From the NCBI RefSeq assembly GCF_040784915.1, contig NZ_CP160797.1, positions 3,338,137-3,402,136 on the forward strand: a stretch of DNA of 64,000 bases, given 5' to 3'. Positions 56,551 through 64,000 of this stretch are shown piece after piece. The notes beneath the pieces were generated by a model. The model did not search any database. It was not told where the DNA came from and saw only the letters and a list, made by a program, of their open reading frames with translations. A program made the translations under genes and the position numbers. The number at the start of each line of letters is the position of its first letter. Positions within the stretch are counted from its first letter, which is position 1. Source of the stretch: Bacillus vallismortis. GTDB lineage: Bacteria > Bacillota > Bacilli > Bacillales > Bacillaceae.

Positions 56551-56932
56551 ATTCGATCATCTGAGCCCTTCCATTTCCGAAGGACCAATCCTCATCCTGA
56601 TTTCCGGCCAGTATGATAAACACATCTTCTTTTCTTACACCAAGCCCGGATTGAATCCGGCTTGCGATTGAGTGGTAAAGCGCTTTTTTCTGTTCAGTTG
56701 TTCTTGAATCTTTCAACGTAAAATGAATGTATATCAGTTCATCAGTACGCTCGACCCGCAGATAAGACGGATCATAAAAAAATTCGCTGTTTTCATATTG
56801 CCTGATGACTTGAAAATAGTCATCTTCCGGCACATTGATTTCTTCGATCATCGATTGATGGATGGTCCTGCTTAGTTTTTGAAGCCATGCTTCACTTCTT
56901 CCCGCCCGTAAATGAATCTGTACAAATGGCAT
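56549..56932 (-). CDS. yusQ: 4-oxalocrotonate tautomerase-like protein YusQ
   Basis: 127-aa tautomerase-superfamily protein, twice the length of 4-OT (two fused beta-alpha-beta units). The mature N-terminus is Pro (MPFVQIHLRAGRS), the general base of this family. HQSMIEEINVPEDDYFQVI and AEDVFIIL-type (RKEDVFIILAGNQ) blocks support this. AGAGGAG precedes ATG at 56932, 18 bases after yusRS. Confidence 0.85.
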   Translation of the reverse strand: MPFVQIHLRAGRSEAWLQKLSRTIHQSMIEEINVPEDDYFQVIRQYENSEFFYDPSYLRVERTDELIYIHFTLKDSRTTEQKKALYHSIASRIQSGLGVRKEDVFIILAGNQDEDWSFGNGRAQMIE

Positions 56933-56950
56933 CCCCCGCATCTCCTCTCT

Positions 56951-57691
56951 TTACAGCGTCTGTCCGCTGTCAATTGTGATGATTTGGCCTGTAAGTGATT
57001 CCTGTTCAACAAGCGAACAGATCAATTTGGCGACATCATCCGGTTCAGCAATACGCTGCAGCAGCAAAGCGCCGATCATGCTTTTCATTTTTTCTTCCCG
57101 GCCAGCCCACCATCTCGTTGCGACAGCTCCCGGTGCAACACCGCTCACTCTGATTTCGGGCGCTAAGGCGTGGGCCAATGATTTCGTTAAACCGTGCACC
57201 GCCGATTTTGACACTGCATAAGGCATAGATGAACCCGCCCCGGTTAACCCTGCGATGCTGCCGACATTCACGATCGCTCCAGCCTTGCTTTTTTTCATGA
57301 ACGGAACCACTGCCCGCGCGCAGAAAAACATCCCTTTCACGTTGACAGCGTACAGCTCATCCCAGACATCTTCTGTCGCCGCTTCAAGATCATCCATTGG
57401 AATATGCCGTGTAATGCTGGCGTTATTGACTAAAACATCAATCGTGCCGTGCGTTTTTACGATCGAGTGAACCATGTCCTGCACTTCGCTGTTTTTTGAT
57501 ACATCTGCTCGTATGGAGAAGGCTTGCCCGCCATCTTTTCGAATCATTTCCACTGTTTCCTCCGCTTCGGATTGCGAACGTGAATAATTCACCGCAACAA
57601 CCGCTCCGCGTTTTGCCAATTCCATGCTGGCTGCTCTTCCGATTCCTGTTGCGCCCCCTGTTACGAGAGCTATTTTGTTCATGACATTCAT
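56951..57691 (-). CDS. yusR: Short-chain dehydrogenase, intact YusR-YusS
   Basis: 246-aa SDR. Cofactor loop VTGGATGIGRAAS, NNAS in place of NNAG, catalytic Ser in VNVGSIAGLTGAGSSMP and Tyr-xxx-Lys in YAVSKSAVHG are all in one frame. In strain 168, yusR and yusS are annotated as two adjacent pieces (recalled); here the gene is whole. It sits with yusQ opposite the LysR gene yusT, its probable regulator. Substrate unknown. ATG at 57691 follows GGAGTG. Confidence 0.87.
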   Translation of the reverse strand: MNVMNKIALVTGGATGIGRAASMELAKRGAVVAVNYSRSQSEAEETVEMIRKDGGQAFSIRADVSKNSEVQDMVHSIVKTHGTIDVLVNNASITRHIPMDDLEAATEDVWDELYAVNVKGMFFCARAVVPFMKKSKAGAIVNVGSIAGLTGAGSSMPYAVSKSAVHGLTKSLAHALAPEIRVSGVAPGAVATRWWAGREEKMKSMIGALLLQRIAEPDDVAKLICSLVEQESLTGQIITIDSGQTL

Positions 57692-57780
57692 TGCCGCCAC
57701 TCCTTGCTGTTTATGAAATTATCTTGCTGATTCCATTGTAATCCAGGTTTGGTGTTACGTATAATGATTGTTAAAGATAC

Positions 57781-57805
57781 TTGCTATCACTCAGATTGAT
57801 AGCAA
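57781..57805. promoter_or_regulatory. LysR-type operator between yusRS and yusT
   Basis: TTGCTATCA-7 bases-TGATAGCAA, exact 9-base arms, just downstream of a yusT promoter (TTGTAA at 57737, TATAAT at 57760). Position suits autorepression and control of the divergent yusRS-yusQ. Confidence 0.7.
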
Positions 57806-57827
57806 CAAACAAACGGAGGAATTCAAA

Positions 57828-58715
57828 ATGGAAAGCGGAGATTTACGTGTGTTTCAAATGGTAGCCCGTGAAGGCTCCATTACGAAAGCAGCCCTGCAGC
57901 TTGGCTATGTGCAATCGAATGTCACAGCCAGAATTCAGCAATTGGAAGCTGAGCTGGGCACCATGCTGTTTTTGCGCCATAACCGGGGCATGACACTTTC
58001 TGCAAGCGGAAAGCTGCTGCTGGACTACGCCAATAAAATTATCGGCCTGCTGGATGAGGCATCTAAAGCGCTCTCATCCTCTCTCGAACCAAGCGGGCCG
58101 CTTATGATCGGCTCCACTCAGACAACCGCCGCGGTAAGGCTTCCGAAGCTTCTGGCTTCTTATTATGAAGAACATCCAAACGTCCAGCTGTCTTTAACAA
58201 CAGGTCATACACAATTTCTCATTGATAAAGTTCTCCGGTATGAATTGGATGGCGCCTTTATCGGATGTGAATGCAATCATCCCGAGCTCGTGTCCTATCC
58301 TGCATTTGAGGAAGAACCAGTGGTTGTTTCAGCAGCTTCCGTATCCGATGCAGAGGAAGCCATCACAAAGCCGATTCTCGTTTACAGCACAGGCTGTTCG
58401 TATCGGGAAACACTTGAAAAATGGCTGCGCGCTGCCGGCGTCACACAGCCGGTTATTATGGAATTTGGTACGCTTGAAGCGATTATCGGCGGGGTTACAG
58501 CAGGTCTTGGCATCTCGTTGCTGCCAAGAACGGTTGTGCAAAAACACGAGGCTGAAGGGTCGATTCGCGTGTACCCGCTGCCTGAAGCTCTCAGACAGAT
58601 GAAAACAGAATTTATTGTCCGAAAAGATTCGTTTATCAGCAGCGCGCTGCGGACTTTTATGGATTCCTTCGCGGCAGATCAAACGGCAGCATCACAAAAA
58701 AGCAGTCTGCTGTGA
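57828..58715 (+). CDS. yusT: LysR-family regulator YusT
   Basis: 295-aa LTTR: N-terminal HTH MESGDLRVFQMVAREGSITKAALQLGYVQSNVTARIQQLE, then the co-inducer domain in two halves (PLMIGSTQTTAAVRLPKLLA; LEAIIGGVTAGLGISLLPRTVV). GGAGGAA precedes ATG at 57828. Expected to regulate the divergent dehydrogenase/tautomerase genes. Confidence 0.9.
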   Translation: MESGDLRVFQMVAREGSITKAALQLGYVQSNVTARIQQLEAELGTMLFLRHNRGMTLSASGKLLLDYANKIIGLLDEASKALSSSLEPSGPLMIGSTQTTAAVRLPKLLASYYEEHPNVQLSLTTGHTQFLIDKVLRYELDGAFIGCECNHPELVSYPAFEEEPVVVSAASVSDAEEAITKPILVYSTGCSYRETLEKWLRAAGVTQPVIMEFGTLEAIIGGVTAGLGISLLPRTVVQKHEAEGSIRVYPLPEALRQMKTEFIVRKDSFISSALRTFMDSFAADQTAASQKSSLL

Positions 58716-58734
58716 TTGGCAGACTGCTTTTTAA
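58696..58734. terminator. Terminator between yusT and yusU
   Basis: AAAAAAGCAGTCTGC-TGTGATTG-GCAGACTGCTTTTT between convergent genes. Confidence 0.88.
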
Positions 58735-58737
58735 TTA

Positions 58738-58980
58738 TTATTTGTTTCGATGCGTTTCATTTAATTCCTTAATATGCTGAATGACATCTTTAATGCCCTG
58801 CTTCGCGTCAGGATATGTCCCATTCCAATGCTTAGCTAGGGGCGGCATGCTTTTGGCTATATGCGTGTACAAAATCCATTGCTTCACTTCTTCTTTTAGC
58901 TCATTGTTTGATTCACCAAGCAGAAGCTCCGTATACTTCTCCAGCAATCCATCGAGCTGTTCCTTAAGTTTTTGTTCCAT
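58738..58980 (-). CDS. yusU: DUF2573 protein YusU
   Basis: 80-aa helical cytosolic protein (EQLDGLLEKYTELLLGESN, HIAKSMPPLAKHWNGTYPDAK). Family known in bacilli without function. AAAGGAAG precedes ATG at 58980. A stem loop separates it from yusV; position suggests weak co-expression with the iron transporter ATPase. Confidence 0.8.
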   Translation of the reverse strand: MEQKLKEQLDGLLEKYTELLLGESNNELKEEVKQWILYTHIAKSMPPLAKHWNGTYPDAKQGIKDVIQHIKELNETHRNK

Positions 58981-59007
58981 TTTCCATCTTCCTTTCGAAA
59001 AAATAGC

Positions 59008-59035
59008 AAGGAGCTTTCTCAAGTGAAAGCTCCTT
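59008..59035 (-). terminator. Terminator between yusV and yusU
   Basis: AAGGAGCTTTC-ACTTGA-GAAAGCTCCTT then GCTATTTTTT on the minus strand. As it lies right before yusU it may attenuate read-through. Confidence 0.78.
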
Positions 59036-59048
59036 CGCTGGCGTTTAT

Positions 59049-59876
59049 TTATCCATGTGATGTAAAAGCCGCTTCCCGGACAATGCATCTGCCCCTGCCA
59101 TGAGGGATGCAAAGAGGCGTTCCGAACAGCGGGTCCTGTGTGACCTGACAGTTCATAGAAAACACATTTTGCACAAGATCACAAGTGATGACTTCTTCCG
59201 GACGGCCTTCAGCATAAATTTGTTTATCTTTTATAGCCACAAGATGATGCGCATAGCGGCACGCCAAGTTTAAGTCATGGAGAACCATAACAATCGTCCG
59301 CTCTTCCTTTTCATTCAGCTCAAACAGCAAATCAAGAATTTCAATTTGGTGCGTCATGTCCAAATACGTCGTCGGCTCATCCAGAAGGATAATATCCGTT
59401 TCCTGTGCAAGCGTCATTGCGATCCAAGCCCGCTGGCGCTGTCCTCCTGACAAAGAATCGACGGCGCGGTCAGCCATGTCCTCAAGTTTTGTTGCTTTAA
59501 GCGCTCTCTCAACTGCTGCCTCATCCTCTTTTGACCACTGTTTCAGCCAGTTTTGATAAGGATATCTTCCTTGCTTCACCAGCTGGTGCACCGTCAGCCC
59601 CTCTGGAGCCGAAGGACCCTGCGGCAGGATTGCGAGTTCTTTTGCGACTTCCTTCGTTGGAAGCTTGGCAATCGCTCTTCCTTCCAGCAGCACTGAACCA
59701 CCTCTCGGCTTCATCAGACGCGCTAATGAACGTAAAAGTGTCGATTTTCCGCAGCCATTACTGCCAATAAATACGGTAATTTCACCTTTTGGAATGGTTA
59801 AATTCAACTCATCAATAATAACGGCATCCCCGTATCCTAAGCTCAGCGTTTCTGTAGAAATTGCACTCATACCCAT
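59049..59876 (-). CDS. yusV: Siderophore ABC transporter ATPase YusV
   Basis: 275-aa FecE/FepC-type ATPase: Walker [16 protein letters not shown] loop [11 protein letters not shown], signature [17 protein letters not shown], Walker [13 protein letters not shown], switch His in VLHDLN. YusV serves several iron-siderophore permeases in B. subtilis (e.g. bacillibactin) that lack an ATPase. AAGGAG precedes ATG. Regulated by Fur, box at 60031. Confidence 0.93.
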   Translation of the reverse strand: MGMSAISTETLSLGYGDAVIIDELNLTIPKGEITVFIGSNGCGKSTLLRSLARLMKPRGGSVLLEGRAIAKLPTKEVAKELAILPQGPSAPEGLTVHQLVKQGRYPYQNWLKQWSKEDEAAVERALKATKLEDMADRAVDSLSGGQRQRAWIAMTLAQETDIILLDEPTTYLDMTHQIEILDLLFELNEKEERTIVMVLHDLNLACRYAHHLVAIKDKQIYAEGRPEEVITCDLVQNVFSMNCQVTQDPLFGTPLCIPHGRGRCIVREAAFTSHG

Positions 59877-60030
59877 AACCGCTCCTTTTTGCTGGCTTTT
59901 TAGCAGCACTATGTATTGCACGTTTTCTATATACATGCGTGTTAAGTCAATTGTCATCAATGCAAGTGATTCGATATTCAGCCATTTGATATGCTCATAT
60001 ATCCCTCATTGTAGCAGAAAACAATGACTT

Positions 60031-60045
60031 TGAAAATCATTTTCA
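60031..60045 (-). promoter_or_regulatory. Fur box of yusV
   Basis: TGAAAATCATTTTCA is a perfect 15-base palindrome matching the 7-1-7 Fur box (TGATAATNATTATCA) at 12 of 14 symmetric positions, about 155 bases before the yusV start. The rest of the 217-base gap to yusW holds no gene. Confidence 0.85.
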
Positions 60046-60093
60046 ATTAGTTTTTTGGACATAATTGGGGGTTATGGGTTTTTTATCACAGGA

Positions 60094-60531
60094 TTATTTC
60101 TTAATTTCTCTTATTGAGCCATTCTTCAGCTTTAGTTTTAAGTCGATATGGTCATAATGGCTGTCCAAATTAAACGCTGCCAGCACACTGTGTATCACTT
60201 CTGATTCAGCCATATGATCTGTCACGGAAAGCTCGCTCAGGATCATTTTCATCTCGTCCAATGCTTCTTCCCCCTCCTGGTTTACGCCAGAGAGCTTATC
60301 CTGTATTTCCGCTATTTCACGAGTTTCATTTTTTGAATATACACCTTCATAACGATCATGCTCTCCATCCCCGTAACTCACCCGAAGCGAAAAATCGCTG
60401 TAAGGAACAGACTTCAGTTGGGTGACGGCTGTATTTTCTCCTTTTGCCTGCTGCTGGTCTTCATTGAGACGGCAGCCCGCAATCAGAACCACTGCGAGGC
60501 AAATAGCCCCGGCTGCTCTGATTAAATGCAT
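60094..60531 (-). CDS. yusW: YusW-like lipoprotein
   Basis: 145 aa. Lipobox LIAGC puts the lipidated Cys near residue 20. The mature part is acidic and mixed alpha/beta (DFSLRVSYGDGEHDRYEGVYS, EEALDEMKMILSEL, SHYDHIDLKLKLKNGSIREIK). Function unknown; extracytoplasmic membrane anchor. Single gene. Confidence 0.85.
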   Translation of the reverse strand: MHLIRAAGAICLAVVLIAGCRLNEDQQQAKGENTAVTQLKSVPYSDFSLRVSYGDGEHDRYEGVYSKNETREIAEIQDKLSGVNQEGEEALDEMKMILSELSVTDHMAESEVIHSVLAAFNLDSHYDHIDLKLKLKNGSIREIKK

Positions 60532-60606
60532 ATGTTTCCCCCCCTGTAGGATCCCATTTGTTTTAGGTATGTCCCGAGAATGAAATCCTCATTCAGAGAA
60601 GAATTG

Positions 60607-60638
60607 AAAAAGCCGAGGCGTATGACGCCACGGCTTTT
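60607..60638 (-). terminator. Terminator after yusX
   Basis: AAAAGCCG-loop-CGGCTTTT with T-rich tail, 3 bases past the yusX stop on the minus strand. Confidence 0.8.
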
Positions 60639-60640
60639 CT

Positions 60641-62437
60641 TTAAGATTCAGTCATTTGCAAAAAGATTTCCGCGTCCCGCACAGCCAGCTTGATGGCATT
60701 CTCCCAAAAATCGCGCTTCGTAATGTCAGCGCCCAAATGCTTCATCGCCAAATCCTCCACGGTCATAGAAGCCGTATCTCGCAATAGCGCGATATACTTC
60801 TCTTCGAACACGTTTTTTTCTTCAAGCGCCAGCGCATAAATGCCGAGAGAAAACAGATAACCGAACGTATAAGGGAAATTGTAAAACGGCACCCTCGTGA
60901 TATGAAAGTGGAGCTTCGACGCCCAAAAGAGCGGATGATACTCTCCTAACGCATTGCAGAATGCCTCTTTTTGCGCCTCCTCCATCAGCTCATTCAGACG
61001 GTCTGCCGGTACTGCTCCCCGCTTTCGTTCTTCGTGAAACCTCGTTTCGAATAGGAATCTGGCATGGATATTCATGAAGAAAGCAACGCTTCTTTGCACT
61101 TTATCCTCGAGAAGGACAAGCTTTTCTTCCTTCGTCTCCGCCTGCTGAACAGTCGCGTCTGCCACAATCATCTCGGCAAACGTTGAAGCCGTTTCCGCTA
61201 CGTTCATCGCGTAGGATCGGTTTAACGGCCTGACGTTGAGCATCGCTTCCTGATGGAACGCGTGCCCGAGCTCATGGGCAAGCGTTGATACATTTGAGGC
61301 GCTTCCCGAAAACGTCATGAAAATCCGCGATTCCCCGCTGTCCGGAAAGCTCGTGCAAAAGCCGCCGACTCTTTTTCCGCTTCTGTCTTCCGCTTCTATC
61401 CAGCGGTCCCGAAACGCTTTTTCTGTGAAAGCGGACAGTTTTTTGCCAAACGTGGAAAATTGGCTGACAATGACATTTGCGGCTTCATCATATGAATAAA
61501 CCTTTCCATCAGATCCGATTGGGGCCTCAACATCGTACCAGCTGAGCTTTTCAAGGCCGAGCATGGATGCTTTGCGGTTCAAAAACTGAACGAACGGCTG
61601 CTTGTTTTCAGTGATGACCTGCCACATCGTATCCAGTGTTTCTTTTTTCATCCTGTTGATTTGCAGCGGCTCCTTCAGGACATCCTCCCAGCCGCGCGCA
61701 TGATAGGTTTCAAGCCGGAATCCCGCCAAATGATTCAGCGTGCTGCTAAAAATATCCTGCTTACTTTTCCACGCTTGATGCAAACGTTCATATACTGTTT
61801 TTCTGACAGCACGGTCTTGATGAGCCAGCATATTTTCAGCCTGACCGACAGACAATGGCTTGTTCCCGCCATTTTCCTCATACGGGATCGTCATTTTCCC
61901 GACAACCATATTGTATAAGTCACTCCAAGCGTGATATCCGTCCACCGCAAGGTTTCCAATCAGTTTTTCTTTACCGGGGCCGAGCTTTTCGGCAACCCTC
62001 TGTCTTCTTTCATTTAATATGTACGATACATCGCATAATCCGGGTTTTGTTAACAATTCATTCCACACGTCTTGTTCAATGTCCACAAGCTTATGATCTA
62101 ATGTGACGAGAGAGGACTGAAAATCTGCAGAAAGCTGATGCATCAGCGATTTATACTCATTAGCCTTGTGATCACTGATATTTTGAGCCTGAAGACAAGC
62201 GACAAAAGCGCCGGCCTGCTGAAGCTTGACGGATACCTGTTCGAATACATCTAGTATTGCCGTCAGCGCTTCAGCCTCTTCAGACGATTCGGGCACCTGG
62301 AACGCATCAGTCATGTCTTGAAATGCACGCAGGCTTTGTGACAGTTTTTCGATATATCCCTTGAATTCTTCTGACTGGCTCCCGCCCTTAAAAAATGAAT
62401 CAAGATCCCATCTTTGGTCTACCCCTTGCAGCGCCAT
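60641..62437 (-). CDS. Oligoendopeptidase F-like M3 metallopeptidase YusX
   Basis: 598-aa cytosolic zinc peptidase. Zinc motif HELGH in STLAHELGHAFHQEAML (about residue 385) with the third ligand Glu in ETASTFAEM. N-terminal helical part (ALQGVDQRWDLDSFFKGG) is typical of PepF-type peptidases. Degrades short peptides. ATG at 62437 was chosen because AAAGGGG is ten bases upstream; the frame upstream lacks a ribosome site. Confidence 0.9.
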   Translation of the reverse strand: MALQGVDQRWDLDSFFKGGSQSEEFKGYIEKLSQSLRAFQDMTDAFQVPESSEEAEALTAILDVFEQVSVKLQQAGAFVACLQAQNISDHKANEYKSLMHQLSADFQSSLVTLDHKLVDIEQDVWNELLTKPGLCDVSYILNERRQRVAEKLGPGKEKLIGNLAVDGYHAWSDLYNMVVGKMTIPYEENGGNKPLSVGQAENMLAHQDRAVRKTVYERLHQAWKSKQDIFSSTLNHLAGFRLETYHARGWEDVLKEPLQINRMKKETLDTMWQVITENKQPFVQFLNRKASMLGLEKLSWYDVEAPIGSDGKVYSYDEAANVIVSQFSTFGKKLSAFTEKAFRDRWIEAEDRSGKRVGGFCTSFPDSGESRIFMTFSGSASNVSTLAHELGHAFHQEAMLNVRPLNRSYAMNVAETASTFAEMIVADATVQQAETKEEKLVLLEDKVQRSVAFFMNIHARFLFETRFHEERKRGAVPADRLNELMEEAQKEAFCNALGEYHPLFWASKLHFHITRVPFYNFPYTFGYLFSLGIYALALEEKNVFEEKYIALLRDTASMTVEDLAMKHLGADITKRDFWENAIKLAVRDAEIFLQMTES

Positions 62438-62570
62438 AACATAAAACCCCTTTCCTTCTTTCGTTTTATTATAGAATAATTCTGATTTATTGTATAAAAA
62501 TTCTTTTATAAGCGTCATTTTCCGTTCATGATTGTACAATAGCTGTAGCAGTTACATGAGGAGGTTTATG

Positions 62571-63425
62571 ATGAATAAAAAAATCGCAATCGTAACAGGA
62601 GCGTCAAAAGGCTTTGGCCAGCTGGCAGCCGTAAAGCTCGCCAAGTCATTTTTCGTGATTGCCACAACAAGACAGCCTGAGAAAGCAGAAGAGCTTCGGG
62701 AATTGGCCGCAGCACACAATGTGGCTGATTCTATTCATATTACCGCTCTCGATGTCACAGATGAGCAATCCATCGCCTCATTTGGAAAAGCCGTTAGCGC
62801 TTACGCTCCCATTGATCTTCTCGTCAACAACGCAGGAACGGCTTACGGGGGATTTGTCGAGGATGTCCCGATGGAACATTTCAAACAACAATTTGAAACG
62901 AATGTCTTCGGAGTAATTCATGTGACAAAAACCGTTCTGCCTTACATAAGAAAGCATAGCGGAGCAAAGATTATAAACATGAGCAGCATCAGCGGTCTGA
63001 CCGGATTCCCCGCGCTGTCGCCTTATGTCTCTTCCAAGCATGCATTGGAGGGTTTTTCTGAGAGCCTGCGTGCGGAGCTGCTTCCGTTCGGTATCCAAAC
63101 CGTATTGGTCGAGCCTGGCTCATACAAGACATCGATCTGGTCAACCTCATTATCACATTATATGTCGGTGCCTGCTGACGATTCAGCCTATCATCAATAC
63201 TACAAAAAAATCCTTTCCTACGTTGAAAAAAACGCAGATGAAAGCGGAGATCCTCAAGAGGTTGCCGACCTCATATATCAATTGGCAACAAAACAGCATC
63301 TAAAGAAATTACGATACCCGATCGGAAAAGGCATCAAGCTCACCTTGTTATTCCGATCGCTTTTTCCTTGGTCTGCATGGGAGTCTATCCTAAAGAAAAA
63401 ACTATTCAGCTCATCTAAATTATAA
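62571..63425 (+). CDS. yusZ: Short-chain dehydrogenase YusZ
   Basis: 284-aa classical SDR: TGASKGFGQLAAVKLA, NNAGTAYGG, Ser in INMSSISGLTGFP, YVSSKHALEG with Tyr-xxx-Lys. Substrate unknown. GAGGAGG precedes two ATGs; the second (62571) has better spacing. Its stop codon lies inside the PerR box of mrgA. Confidence 0.88.
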   Translation: MNKKIAIVTGASKGFGQLAAVKLAKSFFVIATTRQPEKAEELRELAAAHNVADSIHITALDVTDEQSIASFGKAVSAYAPIDLLVNNAGTAYGGFVEDVPMEHFKQQFETNVFGVIHVTKTVLPYIRKHSGAKIINMSSISGLTGFPALSPYVSSKHALEGFSESLRAELLPFGIQTVLVEPGSYKTSIWSTSLSHYMSVPADDSAYHQYYKKILSYVEKNADESGDPQEVADLIYQLATKQHLKKLRYPIGKGIKLTLLFRSLFPWSAWESILKKKLFSSSKL

Positions 63426-63434
63426 TTATTATAA
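63420..63434 (+). promoter_or_regulatory. PerR box of mrgA
   Basis: TTATAATTATTATAA matches the PerR consensus TTATAATNATTATAA exactly and precedes the mrgA promoter (TTGATT 63442-63447, 16 bases, TATAAT 63464-63469). It covers the yusZ stop. Peroxide oxidises PerR and releases mrgA. Confidence 0.93.
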
Positions 63435-63502
63435 TTTAGTATTGATTTTTAATTAATATGTTGTATAATTAAATTAACAGATCACAAGGAGGACGTTATC
63501 TT

Positions 63503-63964
63503 ATGAAAACTGAAAACGCAAAAACAAATCAAACATTAGTTGAGAATTCAATGAACACACAATTATCAAACTGGTTTCTTTTATACTCTAAGCTCCACCG
63601 TTTCCATTGGTATGTGAAAGGGCCGCATTTCTTTACATTACATGAAAAATTTGAAGAACTGTATGACCATGCGGCGGAAACACTCGATACCATTGCTGAA
63701 CGCCTGCTGGCGATCGGCGGCCAGCCTGTTGCCACATTGAAAGAGTACACTGAGCATGCGTCTATCACAGACGGCGGGAACGAAACATCAGCGTCAGACA
63801 TGGTACAAGCCTTGGTAAAAGACTACAAACAAATCAGCAGCGAATCTAAATTCGTGATCGGCCTGGCTGAAGAGAATCAAGACAATGCCACAGCGGACTT
63901 ATTTGTCGGATTAATTGATGAAGTTGAAAAACAAGTGTGGATGCTTTCCGCTTACTTAGGATAA
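63503..63964 (+). CDS. mrgA: Dps-family DNA-protecting iron-storage protein MrgA
   Basis: 153-aa Dps protein. Ferroxidase-site residues sit at the dimer interface: His in [20 protein letters not shown] and the Asp/Glu of [20 protein letters not shown]. It forms 12-subunit cages that bind DNA and oxidise Fe(II) with H2O2. AAGGAGGA precedes ATG. PerR controlled. Confidence 0.97.
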   Translation: MKTENAKTNQTLVENSMNTQLSNWFLLYSKLHRFHWYVKGPHFFTLHEKFEELYDHAAETLDTIAERLLAIGGQPVATLKEYTEHASITDGGNETSASDMVQALVKDYKQISSESKFVIGLAEENQDNATADLFVGLIDEVEKQVWMLSAYLG

Positions 63965-63965
63965 A

Positions 63966-63998
63966 AAAAGCTGAACCCTTTTCGGGTTCAGCTTTTTG
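63966..63998 (+). terminator. Terminator after mrgA
   Basis: AAAAGCTGAACCC-TTTTC-GGGTTCAGCTTTTT, beginning 2 bases after the stop. Confidence 0.9.
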
Positions 63999-64000
63999 AT

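Overview
The window is a Bacillus subtilis-group chromosome segment (low-GC Firmicute). AGGAGG-type ribosome sites, frequent TTG/GTG starts, sporulation genes and a gene order matching the hom-to-mrgA region of B. subtilis point to this. Most genes run on the minus strand. Assignments rest on reading the translations and on recalled B. subtilis 168 gene order; no search was run.

Layout. 0-5.8 kb: thrC (partial)-hom, yutH, yutG, yutF, yutE, yutD, yutC. 5.8-12.7 kb: lipA, lytH, yunB, then yunG-F-E-D-C. 12.7-14 kb: a glycosyltransferase not expected here in strain 168. 14-24.3 kb: the purine/allantoin (puc) locus, heavily rearranged. pucH, pucR, pucG and pucF are intact, but pucJ is fused to the tail of pucM and only a frameshifted 5' part of pucA remains. 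pucK, pucL and pucB-E are missing. Between the remnants sits an AT-rich insert: a rap 3' scar, an Asp/Glu-racemase-family gene, a 32-aa YjcZ-type peptide, a complete rap gene with a frameshifted phr-like gene, and a two-helix membrane protein. 24.6-32.7 kb: secreted nuclease bsn, msmX, frlR and the frlBONMD fructosamine operon. 32.8-35 kb: yurQ, yurR, sspG-yurS. 35-40.3 kb: sufCDSUB. 40.4-44.2 kb: yuzK, yurZ, and metNPQ under a SAM riboswitch. 44.3-46.6 kb: yusD, yusE, yusF, yusG, gcvH, yusI. 47-53.6 kb: fadNAE with a FadR box, yuzL, fadM. 53.7-64 kb: spore-coat-like proteins, yusOP, yusQ and an unsplit yusRS, yusT, yusU-V-W, yusX, yusZ, mrgA.

How the genes work together. SUF builds Fe-S clusters, which LipA needs. 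MetNPQ brings in methionine for SAM, also used by LipA, and GcvH is the lipoyl carrier protein on which lipoylation starts. FrlO, FrlN and FrlM need a separate ATPase, and MsmX next door supplies it. PucH, PucF and PucG still form an allantoin-to-glycine route, while the xanthine-to-urate-to-allantoin half has been deleted. YusV (Fur-type box) and MrgA (PerR box) link the right end to iron and peroxide stress.

Most notable observations: (1) two copies of a roughly 180-bp repeat, each next to a GACAAA-ended hairpin whose stem differs by compensated changes, and each flanked by duplicated copies of a locus-specific terminator stem; (2) the puc deletion and replacement by a rap/racemase insert; (3) a phr-like gene broken by one base; (4) a 38-bp perfect palindrome in the frl operon.
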